Assembly (NCBI RefSeq): GCF_004768785.1
Contig: NZ_SRMQ01000008.1
Span: forward strand, 62,001-126,000
Source: Caproiciproducens galactitolivorans
GTDB taxonomy: Bacteria > Bacillota > Clostridia > Oscillospirales > Acutalibacteraceae
Length of the DNA: 64,000 nt
Reading direction: 5' to 3'
Positions 29,808 through 40,251 of this stretch are shown here, one piece after another. The translations under genes and the position numbers were made by a program. The notes beneath the pieces are model-generated. The model was not told where the DNA came from and did not search any database. It saw only the letters and a program-made list of their open reading frames with translations. Position 1 is the first letter of the stretch, and each line of letters starts with the position of its first letter.

Positions 29808-32800
29808 TTATATTTCATCGCCGCTGTCAGAATTAAGGTCAAAGGGTTCATCCCTATCAAATTCATCATCGCCGTCTACATCGACATAATCGTCCGCGTC
29901 GTCAAACAGGCTTTCGTCCTCTTCTGACTCCTCAACGGAATACCCTTCCAGATCGTCTGCGACGTTGGGTTCGTCGAAGTTCTCCTCAGTAGGATTGAAG
30001 CCGATATCGTCTTCATCGTCAAAATTCTGTTTCAAATCAATTTCCTCGTTATCCTTATTCAGCACTTTGACATCAAGACCAAGGGATTGGAGTTCCTTAA
30101 TAAGAACCTTAAAGGATTCCGGAACGCCCGGCTTCGGAATATTCTGGCCTTTCACAATGGATTCATAGGTCTTGACACGGCCAACAACGTCGTCGGATTT
30201 CACCGTAAGGATTTCTTGCAGAGTATAAGCGGCACCGTAAGCTTCCAGCGCCCAAACTTCCATTTCGCCGAAACGCTGGCCGCCAAACTGCGCCTTGCCG
30301 CCCAGAGGCTGCTGCGTAACCAAAGAATACGGACCGGTTGAACGCGCGTGGATCTTATCATCAACAAGGTGGTGCAATTTAAGGTAATACATAATGCCAA
30401 CGGTAACCGGATTATCGAAGAATTCTCCGGTACGGCCGTCCCTCAGAATGGTTTTGCCGTCTTCACTGATACCGGCCATTTTAAAGCACTCAACGATGTC
30501 ATCTTCATGAGCACCGTCGAATACTGGGGTCATAATCTTCCAGCCCAGCGCTTTCGCGGCGTAGCCCAGATGAACCTCCAGCACCTGGCCGATGTTCATA
30601 CGGGAAGGAACGCCCAACGGGTTTAAAACGATATCAAGCGGCGTGCCGTCCGGCAGATACGGCATATCTTCCACAGGAAGAATACGGGAAACAACACCTT
30701 TGTTACCGTGGCGGCCGGCCATTTTATCACCGACGGAAATCTTGCGTTTCTGTGCAATATAGCAGCGAACAACCTTATTGACACCCGGGCTTAATTCGTC
30801 GTGGCTGTTCTCGCGGGTAAATACTTTTACATCGACAACGATACCGTATTCGCCGTGCGGTACGCGAAGGGATGTATCCCTCACCTCTCTGGCCTTCTCT
30901 CCAAAGATCGCGCGCAGCAGGCGCTCTTCTGCGGTCAGCTCCGTTTCGCCCTTCGGTGTTACTTTTCCGACAAGGATATCGCCGGCACGTACTTCCGCAC
31001 CGATGCGGATAATGCCGTTTTCGTCCAAATCATGCAGAAGGTCTTCATTCACGTTCGGAATATCGCGTGTGATTTCTTCCGGCCCCAGCTTCGTGTCTCT
31101 GGCTTCAATCTCATATTCCTCAATATGAATGGAAGTATAAACGTCGTCGCGTACAATTTTTTCACTAATCAGAACCGCATCCTCATAGTTATAGCCTTCC
31201 CATGTCATAAACCCGATCAAAGCATTTTTGCCAAGGCTGATTTCTCCATCCTTGGTCGCCGGACCGTCGGCAATAACAGAACCGGCTTCCACTCTCTGGT
31301 TTACGTCTACGATCGGAACCTGATTAATACATGTCCCCTGGTTGGAACGCATAAACTTAATAATATGGTACGTGTCCACCGTGCCATCGTCGCAGGTAAT
31401 CCGGATTTCATCCGCGCTCACGCTGGAAACAACGCCGGAGTGTTTGGCAATAACGCATACGCCAGAGTCCACACCAGCCTTGTATTCCATGCCGGTACCA
31501 ACAATCGGCGCTTCTGTCCTAAGAAGCGGAACAGCCTGCCGCTGCATGTTGGAACCCATCAGGGCACGGTTCGCGTCATCGTTTTCAAGGAACGGAATCA
31601 TTGCCGTAGCAACGGAAACAACCATACGAGGCGACACGTCCATATAGTCCGCTTTTTCACGTTCAATTTCAAGAAATTCATCGCGGTAACGGGAATTAAC
31701 CTTGGAATTTTTAAAACGGCCTTCCTCGTCAAGGGGTTCGTTCGCCTGTGCAACAATATAATCGTCCTCTACATCCGCCGTCATATAAACAACCTCGTCT
31801 GTTACGCGGCCGGTCTTTTTGTCCACGCGGCGGAACGGTGCTTCAATAAAACCATATTCATTAATTCTTGCAAAAGTTGCAAGATAGGAAATCAAACCGA
31901 TATTCGGGCCTTCAGGTGTTTCGATAGGGCACATACGGCCATAGTGGCTGTAGTGAACGTCACGGACTTCGAATCCGGCGCGGTCTCTAGACAAGCCGCC
32001 GGGACCCAAAGCAGAAAGACGGCGCTTATGCGTAAGCTCGGTAAGCGGATTTGTCTGATCCATGAACTGCGACAGCGGTGAAGAACCGAAGAATTCTTTG
32101 ATCGCCGCCACAACAGGCCGGATATTAATTAAGGAATGAGGAGTCAGAACTTCAAGATCCTGCGCCTGTAAAGTCATTCTTTCACGAATAACACGCTCTA
32201 GACGGGAGAAACCAATGCGGAACTGATTCTGAAGCAGCTCACCGACGGAACGGATACGGCGGTTGCCCAAATGGTCGATATCGTCAACGTTGCCAAGACC
32301 CATCGCAAGGCAGTTCATATAGTTAATCGATGAAAAAATATCATCAATAATGATGTGCTTTGGAATGAGTTCGTCCACTCTAGTCTTAATTGCTTCTTTT
32401 ATCTCCTCATCTGTAGAGCAGGAATTCAGAATGTCAACCAGAACGCTAAAACGAACCCTTTCCTTGATATTGCATTCTTCAATCGCGTCAAAGTTAACGA
32501 ATTTATTAATGTCAACCATCCCATTGGAAATGACCTTAACTTCGCGCTCATTCACATTCACATAAACAACGGAAACACCCGCATCGTCAATCTGCTGCGC
32601 CTTTTCGTGGGAAACGATTTCGCCGGCTTCAGCCATGAGCTCGCCGGTAAGCGGATTTACAATCGGGCGGGACAGCTTCTGACCGGTAATCCGTCCTGCC
32701 AAATTCAGTTTCTTATTGTATTTATAACGCCCCACACGGGAAAGGTCATAACGCCGGGCGTCAAAAAATAGGCCGTTGATATGCGACTGTGCGCTTTCAA

Positions 32801-33548
32801 TGGTCGGCGGTTCGCTCGGTCTTAATTTTCTGTATACTTCAAAAAGGGCTTCCTCCATATTTTTGCAGGGATCCTTTTCAATGGTTGCATTGATGCGGTC
32901 GTCATCCCCGAAATATTCGCGGATTTCTTCATCCGTACCAAGACCGAGCGCACGGATAAACACGGTTACCGGTATTTTCCTGTTCTTATCGATACGAACA
33001 TAAAAAACATCGTTTGCATCGTTTTCGTATTCAAGCCATGCTCCGCGGTTTGGAATAACGGTCGAACTGAAAAGTTCCTTTCCAGTTTTATCGTATTCCA
33101 TTTTATAATAAACGCCCGGTGAACGAACCAATTGGGAAACAATAACACGCTCTGCGCCATTAATGACAAAAGTGCCGCTATCCGTCATAAGCGGGAAATC
33201 ACCCATGAAGACTTCGGATTCTTTTATTTCGCCGCTTTCCTTGTTGAGCAGGCGGGCGGTAACCCTTAGAGCCGCAGCATAAGTAGCGTCGCGCTCTTTA
33301 CACTCTTCTACGCTGTAATTCGGTTTATCGTCGTCCAGTTTGTAATCCACAAAGTCCAGCACGAGATTGCCCGTATAATCTGTAATTCCGGAAACATCCC
33401 TAAAAACCTCTTTGAGGCCTTCTTCAAGAAACCATTTGTAGGAATTCTTCTGTACCTCGATTAGATTTGGCATGTCCAAAACTTCATCAATACGCGCGAA
33501 GCTCATGCGAACATTTTTGCCTACTTGCACCGGTTTGACATTCACCAT
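29808..33548 (-). CDS. rpoB: RNA polymerase beta subunit
   Basis: 1246 residues from ATG 33548 ([20 protein letters not shown]), chosen because GGAGTG lies nine bases before it. The frame stays open 38 codons further upstream into the leader, but that stretch is unlike RpoB. The rifampicin region ([45 protein letters not shown]) carries the drug-sensitive residues. The C-terminal ~100 residues form a very acidic tail. Rifampicin-pocket residues D516 and H526 equivalents are present. Confidence 0.97.
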   Translation of the reverse strand: MVNVKPVQVGKNVRMSFARIDEVLDMPNLIEVQKNSYKWFLEEGLKEVFRDVSGITDYTGNLVLDFVDYKLDDDKPNYSVEECKERDATYAAALRVTARLLNKESGEIKESEVFMGDFPLMTDSGTFVINGAERVIVSQLVRSPGVYYKMEYDKTGKELFSSTVIPNRGAWLEYENDANDVFYVRIDKNRKIPVTVFIRALGLGTDEEIREYFGDDDRINATIEKDPCKNMEEALFEVYRKLRPSEPPTIESAQSHINGLFFDARRYDLSRVGRYKYNKKLNLAGRITGQKLSRPIVNPLTGELMAEAGEIVSHEKAQQIDDAGVSVVYVNVNEREVKVISNGMVDINKFVNFDAIEECNIKERVRFSVLVDILNSCSTDEEIKEAIKTRVDELIPKHIIIDDIFSSINYMNCLAMGLGNVDDIDHLGNRRIRSVGELLQNQFRIGFSRLERVIRERMTLQAQDLEVLTPHSLINIRPVVAAIKEFFGSSPLSQFMDQTNPLTELTHKRRLSALGPGGLSRDRAGFEVRDVHYSHYGRMCPIETPEGPNIGLISYLATFARINEYGFIEAPFRRVDKKTGRVTDEVVYMTADVEDDYIVAQANEPLDEEGRFKNSKVNSRYRDEFLEIEREKADYMDVSPRMVVSVATAMIPFLENDDANRALMGSNMQRQAVPLLRTEAPIVGTGMEYKAGVDSGVCVIAKHSGVVSSVSADEIRITCDDGTVDTYHIIKFMRSNQGTCINQVPIVDVNQRVEAGSVIADGPATKDGEISLGKNALIGFMTWEGYNYEDAVLISEKIVRDDVYTSIHIEEYEIEARDTKLGPEEITRDIPNVNEDLLHDLDENGIIRIGAEVRAGDILVGKVTPKGETELTAEERLLRAIFGEKAREVRDTSLRVPHGEYGIVVDVKVFTRENSHDELSPGVNKVVRCYIAQKRKISVGDKMAGRHGNKGVVSRILPVEDMPYLPDGTPLDIVLNPLGVPSRMNIGQVLEVHLGYAAKALGWKIMTPVFDGAHEDDIVECFKMAGISEDGKTILRDGRTGEFFDNPVTVGIMYYLKLHHLVDDKIHARSTGPYSLVTQQPLGGKAQFGGQRFGEMEVWALEAYGAAYTLQEILTVKSDDVVGRVKTYESIVKGQNIPKPGVPESFKVLIKELQSLGLDVKVLNKDNEEIDLKQNFDDEDDIGFNPTEENFDEPNVADDLEGYSVEESEEDESLFDDADDYVDVDGDDEFDRDEPFDLNSDSGDEI

Positions 33549-33725
33549 TGGCTCAATCACTCCATTCATATATTTACCATCCGCGGCATAAATTAAGCAC
33601 AAAAAAATTGCATCAACCATTGATTTTTGAAGCTTTTGTGATATACTCTTGCCTTTTTTCATCGTTTGTGATATTATAGTCCAAGATGGATATGAGTATA
33701 TGTTTCCATGATGATGCAGTATATT

Positions 33726-33754
33726 ATTTTATAACAATATATTGTGTTTGTCAA
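33726..33754 (-). promoter_or_regulatory. rpoBC promoter
   Basis: Minus strand TTGACA, 17 bases, TAAAAT, giving a leader of about 170 bases before rpoB. The genes rplJ-rplL are not upstream, so rpoBC has its own promoter here. Confidence 0.8.
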
Positions 33755-33784
33755 GTTTTATTTGCTAAAATTTCTGTAAATTTA

Positions 33785-33812
33785 AAAAGCCGACGGATTC
33801 GTCGGCTTTTTT
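33785..33812. terminator. Terminator after the Rrf2 regulator gene
   Basis: Ten-pair stem AAAAGCCGAC/GTCGGCTTTT with a six-base loop and T-runs both ways; separates the dgt-rpoD operon from rpoBC. Confidence 0.88.
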
Positions 33813-33820
33813 ATGTTCAT

Positions 33821-34228
33821 TTATTCTTTTTCATCTGTGCCGCCTAGGGAATCAAATGTATACGATTCGAGCTTTGCTCTAACAAGATCGGAAATTTCGC
33901 CATAAATCTGATGAAAGCGGCAGCTTGTTGTATGTGTGCAGGCATATTTATCCTGCTGGCAGCGGCTGATCATATATGGTCCCTCAACGGATTCGATCAC
34001 CTGACGAAGGGTAATTTTCCCGGGCTCACGCGCCAATTTGTACCCGCCGTGCGCTCCCTTGTAAGAAACGATCAAATCGTCCGCCACCATCTTACGCAGG
34101 ATTTTCAGCGCAAACCGCAGCGGCACATGAGCCTGTTCGGAAATTGTTTTTGCATCTATTTTTTCGCTGGAAACCGCCAGCAGCTCCACAATCCGCACCG
34201 CATAGTCGGCTTCAAGTGTCATGACCAT
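33821..34228 (-). CDS. Rrf2-family transcriptional regulator with iron-sulfur-type cysteines
   Basis: 135 residues: an N-terminal winged helix-turn-helix (EADYAVRIVELLA, TISEQAHVPLRFALKILRKM, then the wing GAHGGYKL) and three cysteines at 90, 97 and 103, spaced like the [2Fe-2S]/[4Fe-4S] ligands of IscR, NsrR or RsrR. It probably senses redox state, iron-sulfur status or NO, but targets are unknown because no isc/suf gene is adjacent. Last gene of dgt-dnaG-rpoD-rrf2, 11 bases after rpoD. Confidence 0.88.
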   Translation of the reverse strand: MVMTLEADYAVRIVELLAVSSEKIDAKTISEQAHVPLRFALKILRKMVADDLIVSYKGAHGGYKLAREPGKITLRQVIESVEGPYMISRCQQDKYACTHTTSCRFHQIYGEISDLVRAKLESYTFDSLGGTDEKE

Positions 34229-34239
34229 TTACGTCACCC

Positions 34240-35334
34240 CTAATCCAAGAAATCTTTGAGCTTTTTGCTGCGGCTCGGATGGCGAAGCTTACGCAGGGCT
34301 TTCGCTTCAATCTGGCGGATTCGCTCACGGGTAACGTTAAATTCCTTACCAACCTCTTCTAGTGTGCGGGAACGGCCGTCTTCAAGGCCGAAGCGGAGAC
34401 GGAGAACCTTTTCCTCACGCGGGGTAAGCGTATCGAGCACATCCGCAAGCTGTTCCTTCAAAAGCGTATGTGAAGCGGCGTCCGCCGGAGCCGGAGCGTC
34501 GTCGTCAGGAATAAAGTCACCAAGGTGGCTGTCCTCTTCCTCTCCGATCGGCGTTTCAAGGGAAACCGGTTCCTGCGCCACCCGCATGATTTCACGCACC
34601 TTATCGACAGGCATGTCCAATTCAGCGGAAATCTCATCCGCAGTAGGTTCGTGGCCGTTTGTGTGCAAAAGCTGGCTGGAAACCTTTTTCACCTTATTAA
34701 TGGTTTCCACCATATGCACCGGGATACGGATTGTCCTTGCCTGATCCGCGATGGCGCGGGTAATCGCCTGACGAATCCACCATGTGGCATAGGTGGAAAA
34801 TTTAAACCCCTTTGAATAATCAAATTTTTCAACCGCCTTAATCAGACCGAGATTCCCTTCCTGGATCAAATCGAGGAACTGCATGCCACGCCCAAGATAG
34901 CGCTTCGCGATGCTGACGACCAGGCGAAGGTTTGCTTCGGACAGGCGTTTCTTTGCGGCCTCGTCTCCGTCGGATATCCGGATTGCCAGATCAATTTCCT
35001 CTTCCGGCGAAAGAAGCGGAACACGTCCGATTTCCTTCAAATAAACCTTAACCGGATCATCAATCGCGATTCCCTCTGTGCTGAGGGCGGATTCGAGATC
35101 TTCATTTTCATCAATCTGGGAATTAAAGTCAAGATCGTCGAGAGACGTGTCGACAAAATCTTCAATAATCTCTACGCCCTGTGCTTCCAGGGTATCATAA
35201 AATTTTTCGATTTGTTCCGGTTCAAAGTCGAGTTCCCCGATCGCGTCTAAAATTTCCTTCGTAGAAAGCTGACCTTTGCTTTTCCCCTGCTCAATCAATT
35301 CCCTGATTGCTGTTTTTTTATCCGGTGCTCCCAT
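34240..35334 (-). CDS. rpoD: Primary sigma factor RpoD (SigA)
   Basis: 364 residues. Short acidic N-terminus with a reduced region 1.1, then region 1.2 ([17 protein letters not shown]), region 2 with -10 recognition ([30 protein letters not shown]), region 3, and region 4 helix-turn-helix ([41 protein letters not shown]). Housekeeping sigma factor, in the classic dnaG-rpoD operon, 11 bases after dnaG. Confidence 0.98.
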   Translation of the reverse strand: MGAPDKKTAIRELIEQGKSKGQLSTKEILDAIGELDFEPEQIEKFYDTLEAQGVEIIEDFVDTSLDDLDFNSQIDENEDLESALSTEGIAIDDPVKVYLKEIGRVPLLSPEEEIDLAIRISDGDEAAKKRLSEANLRLVVSIAKRYLGRGMQFLDLIQEGNLGLIKAVEKFDYSKGFKFSTYATWWIRQAITRAIADQARTIRIPVHMVETINKVKKVSSQLLHTNGHEPTADEISAELDMPVDKVREIMRVAQEPVSLETPIGEEEDSHLGDFIPDDDAPAPADAASHTLLKEQLADVLDTLTPREEKVLRLRFGLEDGRSRTLEEVGKEFNVTRERIRQIEAKALRKLRHPSRSKKLKDFLD

Positions 35335-35345
35335 ATTGAATCCCC

Positions 35346-37112
35346 CTATTTTTTCTGTGACCTCAGTTTCTGCAAATATTCCTGTATATCCTGTGGTTCT
35401 GCTGATTTTGCTTTTTCTATACGTATTTTTTCATATTCTTGTTCAATCACGTCAATATATTCCTGCGCGTCCTTTTTTGTGACGGAAACATCGTGAAATT
35501 TGGCGAGAATCTTCGATATAGAGGAGATCTCCTCGACAGAAAAGTCTTCCGATATATCTGTAAGGCTAATTGCCTTTTCATCTTTCATTCTATCCATTAT
35601 TGTCCGATATACACGACGGTTAAACGCCGTAATGAATTTTTCGGAGGGTAACCTTTCCAGTATATCCTTAGCGTTCTCCGGGTATTGCACAATATACGCG
35701 ATCAGCGCCTCTTCCGCGCTTGCGGCACGCAAATTCTGTGCTTTTTCGGGATTGATGCTATCGCGTATCCCGGCCAACTGCTGCTGAAAAGCCTTGAACT
35801 CCTTCCGTTCACGGTTTTTCTTCCGCTTTTCGCTTTCCCTTTTCACCAGCTGCATAATCGCAGAGCGTTCCACGCCCGTCTCTTCCGCCAGCTTCCCCGC
35901 ATAGACTTCCTGTTCCACCTCATTTTCCAAAGTGGAAAGGACGGTGGAGGCTCCCGTAAGATAAGCGACTCGCCCCTGCGCGCTTTGCAGATTGCTGCTC
36001 TGCCTGATCTTTTGCAACCGGTACTCTACATCATTTCCGCAGGCTTCCAAAAGCTGCTTAAATTTTATATATCCATTTTTCCCGTTTGTACGAAGGTATT
36101 CGTCCGGATCCTTGCCTCCTGCAATCGTAAGAACCTTCACCAAAAGTCCGGCGTCCCGCAGAATGGGGATCGCCCGGCTGGTCGCCTTCTGCCCGGCTTC
36201 ATCCGCGTCGTAAGAAAGGACCACCTCTGTGGCATAGTGGGCCATCAGCCTTGCCTGCGAGGGGGTCAGCGCCGTTCCGAGCGTTGCAACGGCATTTGTA
36301 AATCCCGCCTGATGCATGGAGATGACATCCATATAGCCTTCGCACAAAATCAGCTGCCCGTTTGCATTGTTTTTCGCGAAATTCAGCGCAAATAAAAAAT
36401 TCCCCTTATTAAACACCGGCGTATCCGATGTATTCAAATATTTGGGCTTCGCGTCCGTTAAAATACGGCCGCCGAAAGCAACCACATTTCCCCGTAAATC
36501 AATGATCGGAAACATTACCCGGGAAGCAAAGCGGTCGATGATCTGCCCGCTCCTACCTTTAAAGGCAACGTTCGCCAACACCATTTCCTCTTGCGTAAAT
36601 CCCTTTTGGGCAAGATACCGTGTAAGCGAATAACGGGAAGCGGGCGCCCATCCAAGCCCGAAGTGCCGGATGGTCTGCGGCGTTAAAGCACGCCGCCGCA
36701 GGTATTCCATCCCCTCCGCCCCTTCTTTCGAATTCAGAGTAGCGTAGAAAAATCGAGCGGCTTCGCGGTTAATTTCCAAGATTCGCGCCTTCAGCCTGCG
36801 CATCCCATCGTCCACGTTGTTTTCCGGCACCGGGATTCCGGCGCGCTGCGCCAGGAAACGGACCGCCTCCATGTAATCTAAATTTTCGATTCGGCGGATG
36901 AATGTAATGACGTCGCCGCCCGCCCCGCAGCCAAAGCAGTAAAAGGAACCGTTGTCCGAATAAACGTTGAAAGACGGCGTCTTTTCCATATGAAAGGGAC
37001 AAAGCCCGACGTATGTTCTTCCGCTGTGCCTCAGATTTACATAGGAAGCGACTACTTCCGCAATATCATTGCGCGCTTTTAATTCCTGCATAAAAGCTTC
37101 CGGCAATGGCAT
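35346..37112 (-). CDS. dnaG: DNA primase
   Basis: 588 residues. N-terminal CHC2 zinc finger ([30 protein letters not shown], Cys-His-Cys-Cys at ~38-64), the RNA polymerase domain with TOPRIM residues ([17 protein letters not shown] and [12 protein letters not shown]), and a helical C-terminus that binds the replicative helicase. It makes the RNA primers for lagging-strand synthesis. RBS AAGGGGTGA before ATG. Confidence 0.97.
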   Translation of the reverse strand: MPLPEAFMQELKARNDIAEVVASYVNLRHSGRTYVGLCPFHMEKTPSFNVYSDNGSFYCFGCGAGGDVITFIRRIENLDYMEAVRFLAQRAGIPVPENNVDDGMRRLKARILEINREAARFFYATLNSKEGAEGMEYLRRRALTPQTIRHFGLGWAPASRYSLTRYLAQKGFTQEEMVLANVAFKGRSGQIIDRFASRVMFPIIDLRGNVVAFGGRILTDAKPKYLNTSDTPVFNKGNFLFALNFAKNNANGQLILCEGYMDVISMHQAGFTNAVATLGTALTPSQARLMAHYATEVVLSYDADEAGQKATSRAIPILRDAGLLVKVLTIAGGKDPDEYLRTNGKNGYIKFKQLLEACGNDVEYRLQKIRQSSNLQSAQGRVAYLTGASTVLSTLENEVEQEVYAGKLAEETGVERSAIMQLVKRESEKRKKNRERKEFKAFQQQLAGIRDSINPEKAQNLRAASAEEALIAYIVQYPENAKDILERLPSEKFITAFNRRVYRTIMDRMKDEKAISLTDISEDFSVEEISSISKILAKFHDVSVTKKDAQEYIDVIEQEYEKIRIEKAKSAEPQDIQEYLQKLRSQKK

Positions 37113-37135
37113 GCCGTCACCCCTTTTTATGATAA

Positions 37136-38131
37136 TTAAATATTCCAGGACTTCGGCACATAAATATCCTGGAATAACTCAAGTGCAAAATGATCGGTCA
37201 TACCCGCAATATAATCGCAGGCCGCCCGCTCTATTCCGTCCTGTTCGGCAATTCTCCGCATATCATCCGGAAGATTTTCGGGCTTGCGCAAATAATCAAA
37301 AAGCGCACCGATCAGGTTCGGAACCTTTTTCTCTTCCGCTTTCGCGTAAGAATTCAAGTATACATATTCAAACATAAAATCATAGAGCTTGTCAAAAGCT
37401 TCCTGTATCTCCGGATCCATCCGTATTCTGCCGTCAAGGCTGTTTTCCACTAGGGAATGAACCAGCGTATCTATTCGCTCCGACCTGCGTCCGCCTAAAA
37501 CAGACGTAATTTCCCTTGGGATATCCTTTTCATGCAGCACCCCGGCCCGTTCCGCGTCATCAATATCGTGATTGATGTAGGCAATTCGATCCGCCAGGCG
37601 TACCACCCTGCCCTCCAGTGTCATTGCCTCCGTACCCTTCGTGTGGCAAAGGATCCCGTCGCGCACCTCTTTTGTCAGGTTCAGCCCGGCTCCGGATTTC
37701 TCCAGCTTTTCAACGATCCGCACACTTTGCTCGTAATGCCGAAAGCCGCCTTCCATTAAATCGTTCAACGCGCGCTCACCGGCATGCCCGAATGGGGTAT
37801 GTCCCAAATCATGGCCGAGAGAAATTGCCTCGGTTAAATCCTCATTCAGGCGCAGCGCCCTTGCAATGGTGCGCGCGATCTGGGAAACCTCCAGCGTATG
37901 CGTCAGGCGCGTCCGGTAATGGTCGCCCTCCGGTGAAAGGAAAACCTGTGTTTTGTGCTTTAAGCGCCGAAAGGATTTGCAATGAAGGATTCTGTCCCTA
38001 TCGCGCTGATAGGGCGTCCTCAGCGTACATTCCTCTTCCGGGGTATCTCTGCCCAGCGTATTCTTCGAGAGTGCCGCATAGGGCGACAAAGTCTGCTCCT
38101 CTATTGTCTGCGTCCGCTCACGAACCGTCAT
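37136..38131 (-). CDS. dgt: dGTP triphosphohydrolase-like HD protein
   Basis: 331 residues. HD-domain enzyme that cleaves dNTPs to the nucleoside and triphosphate. The metal ligands are in HTLEVSQIARTIAR (H of the first motif) and GHDLGHTPFGHAGE (HD pair), with the final Asp in ADRIAYINHDIDD. I chose the ATG at 38131 (MTVRERTQTI) because AGGTGGTGA stands right before it. It precedes dnaG by 23 bases; this dgt-dnaG-rpoD order is common in Clostridia. Confidence 0.92.
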   Translation of the reverse strand: MTVRERTQTIEEQTLSPYAALSKNTLGRDTPEEECTLRTPYQRDRDRILHCKSFRRLKHKTQVFLSPEGDHYRTRLTHTLEVSQIARTIARALRLNEDLTEAISLGHDLGHTPFGHAGERALNDLMEGGFRHYEQSVRIVEKLEKSGAGLNLTKEVRDGILCHTKGTEAMTLEGRVVRLADRIAYINHDIDDAERAGVLHEKDIPREITSVLGGRRSERIDTLVHSLVENSLDGRIRMDPEIQEAFDKLYDFMFEYVYLNSYAKAEEKKVPNLIGALFDYLRKPENLPDDMRRIAEQDGIERAACDYIAGMTDHFALELFQDIYVPKSWNI

Positions 38132-38202
38132 AATATCACCACCTGTTTTCATGCTTCAATTAAGATATACGCAGAATAATACAAATTTCCTGCATTTCTT
38201 AA

Positions 38203-38823
38203 TTAAATTTCAAAAAACTTTTCTCCGGTAATGATAATTTTGCTTTGCCCGCACGTAATATCGGCAAGTTTTTGTTCGAAAGTCGGCAAGGTAATGTCGC
38301 TCATATGAAAAAGGATCTTCACTTCATCCGTAAACTCCGTATCGTCAATGGTCCCGCCGCATTCGGGAATTAACGCGCTCAACCGGCCGTACCGGCTGTA
38401 GTCACAGCATACCTCCGCGGTCACACAGGTGCGCATAGTAATGATTTTCGCCTTTTCAAGCGCAAGGGAAGCACCGTGTGAATAGGCGCGGACCAAACCG
38501 CCCGCGCCAAGCAGGATTCCGCCGAAATAACGGGTAACAACAATAACCGTATCCGTTACGCCGGACTTTCGGATAACGTCCAGCACCGGGATTCCCGCTG
38601 TGCCCTGCGGTTCCCCGTCGTCCGAGTATCTTTGGGCCTGTCCGGCTCGCACGGAATAAGCATACACATTATGTGTTGCGTCCCAATGCTTTGATTTTAT
38701 GGAACGGATAAAGGAAACGGCTTCTTCTTCACTCTGAACAGGTTTTGCATAACCGATAAAGCGGGAATGTTTCTCCATAAATTCCGCGCAGGCTTCGCCT
38801 GCAACGGTCCGATACTCAATCAT
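38203..38823 (-). CDS. YigZ/IMPACT family protein
   Basis: 206 residues starting MIEYRTVAGEACAEF at 38823, with GGGAGG before the ATG. N-terminal UPF0029 domain with family signature (SKHWDATHNVYAYSV, YSDDGEPQGTAGIPVLDVI, VVTRYFGGILLGAGGLVRAYSHGA) and a C-terminal DUF1949 domain. The family is related to eukaryotic IMPACT, a translation-stress regulator; the bacterial role is unclear. Upstream codons in frame are not supported. Confidence 0.9.
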   Translation of the reverse strand: MIEYRTVAGEACAEFMEKHSRFIGYAKPVQSEEEAVSFIRSIKSKHWDATHNVYAYSVRAGQAQRYSDDGEPQGTAGIPVLDVIRKSGVTDTVIVVTRYFGGILLGAGGLVRAYSHGASLALEKAKIITMRTCVTAEVCCDYSRYGRLSALIPECGGTIDDTEFTDEVKILFHMSDITLPTFEQKLADITCGQSKIIITGEKFFEI

Positions 38824-38898
38824 GGCTCCTCCCTTTGCAATAAAATAAGCGGCGCAGAAAACTGCACCGCCTAAAATCCAACGAGAGCAAAAGAACAA

Positions 38899-39102
38899 TT
38901 ACTTGTCCATACCGTAACGTTTCTTAAACATGTCAACACGTCCACTTGTATCAACAAGCTTTTGCTTACCCGTGAAGAACGGGTGGCACTTGGAGCATAT
39001 TTCAACGCGGATATTCTCCTTCGTGGATTTTGTTTTAATAACATTTCCGCAGGCGCAAGTGATTGTTGTCTCTTTATACGCTGGATGTATATTTTCCTTC
39101 AT
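38899..39102 (-). CDS. rpmE: 50S ribosomal protein L31
   Basis: 67 residues, type A with zinc cysteines: CACG near 17-20 and CSKCHPF near 36-40. Normal length from the ATG at 39102 ([11 protein letters not shown]), with GAGGTGA upstream; the in-frame ATG six codons earlier is not spaced for it. A sigma-A promoter (TTGCAT-N17-TAGAAT, 39144-39172) lies just upstream, so it is transcribed alone or with yigZ behind it. Confidence 0.96.
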   Translation of the reverse strand: MKENIHPAYKETTITCACGNVIKTKSTKENIRVEICSKCHPFFTGKQKLVDTSGRVDMFKKRYGMDK

Positions 39103-39143
39103 TCCTGTCACCTCTTTCAATAATACTGCAACTTAACATTAGA

Positions 39144-39172
39144 ATTCTACCATAGCAAGCAATAAAATGCAA
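39144..39172 (-). promoter_or_regulatory. rpmE promoter
   Basis: Minus strand TTGCAT, 17 bases, TAGAAT. Confidence 0.6.
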
Positions 39173-39208
39173 GTAAAATATCCGATTTGCGGGAATAATT
39201 CTTATGGA

Positions 39209-40021
39209 TTACCTAGGAGCCTGCTGACTCATATACGTTGCGTATTCTTCCAGGCACATCGAATATTCACGCATCTTCACCGCGTTCGCCGTTCCTACGT
39301 AGCGAAAATGGCGGGGATTAAAAGCCATTCCGGTTAAGGAAGCCTTGTTCTCTGGGTAACGAAGGATAAAGCCATACTGTACGCTGTTTTTCAACAGCCA
39401 TTTATATTCTTTCGTCGTGGTGAAATCGCCGTTTTCGGGAAGACCCTCGGCGGTAAATTCAACGGCCATCCCAGTCTGGTTTTCATTATAGCCGCCGCGG
39501 CCAATCGTATTTTGCATTTCATTTTGTGCCCGCACCTGCGAATAGCCCTGTTTTTTCATCAGATCCTGCACCGCGGCATTATAAAGGCGTTCCTGTTCCT
39601 CGGTTGCAACGTAGCCCTTTGTAAGCTTTAATGCACAGCCGTCTGCCTTGGCATCTTCTATCATCTTTTTCAGGGCGGGAACGATTTTTGAATCCACTTT
39701 CACGCCGTTAAAGTCTTCTAACTGAACACGAAAATCGGATTTAAGGCCGTTCGACGAATTTACGACCAGTAAATTATAGGAATTATCGTAAACAGGCAAT
39801 TCCCTGTTTGAAGATGCACTTTTTGAACTTTCCGCAATACTGGCGGAAGCCGGTTTGCTGAACGGCTGTTTCACTTCAACCCAGAACAGAACCGCTCCTG
39901 CCGCAACCGAAACACAAAGCGTTACGGCTATAACGGACATCATAATTTTAATTCTTCTCACTTCGTTTGCCTTATACCAGCCGGTACGGCGTTTCACGAT
40001 CTTTTCCCCGCGTTTACGCAC
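39209..40021 (-). CDS. M15/VanY-type protein lacking zinc ligands (probable pseudo-carboxypeptidase)
   Basis: 270 residues from a GTG start with GGGAGG upstream. N-terminal membrane segment (~27-49), Ser-rich linker, then a D,D-carboxypeptidase (VanY) fold outside the cell. The usual S-x-H-x-x-G-x-A-x-D reads NENQTGMAVE (179-188): the zinc His is Asn181 and the zinc Asp is Glu188. The usual E-P-W-H reads NPRH (235-238), so the catalytic Glu is Asn235; only His238 remains. I infer no peptidase activity and perhaps peptidoglycan binding. Its paralogue at 52526 keeps all these residues. Confidence 0.85.
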   Translation of the reverse strand: MRKRGEKIVKRRTGWYKANEVRRIKIMMSVIAVTLCVSVAAGAVLFWVEVKQPFSKPASASIAESSKSASSNRELPVYDNSYNLLVVNSSNGLKSDFRVQLEDFNGVKVDSKIVPALKKMIEDAKADGCALKLTKGYVATEEQERLYNAAVQDLMKKQGYSQVRAQNEMQNTIGRGGYNENQTGMAVEFTAEGLPENGDFTTTKEYKWLLKNSVQYGFILRYPENKASLTGMAFNPRHFRYVGTANAVKMREYSMCLEEYATYMSQQAPR

Positions 40022-40176
40022 GAATAATTTTCCTCCCTAAACATTCCCTATTTAATAACAAACGGAGACTACTTTCCCCGTTTTCCCTTTAATTCTTATT
40101 TTATTGTATATCTTCCATCAAATAAATTCAACTGGTTTCTTCTTTTCAGATTTCTATACAATATGTTCCAATATAT

Positions 40177-40205
40177 TTGATTTATATAGCAAAATGTAAT
40201 ATCAT
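40177..40205 (+). promoter_or_regulatory. pyk promoter
   Basis: TTGATT, 17 bases, TATCAT, about 45 bases before the pyk start. Confidence 0.5.
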
Positions 40206-40251
40206 ATAAACTGGGTAAGGTTTTTTATTTATATAGATTGGGGTGTGCCTC

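Noticed and set aside
30801-32081. A 426-codon open frame on the plus strand across rpoB
   Set aside because: It lies fully opposite rpoB, has no RBS or family, and its length reflects the codon bias of the rpoB strand.
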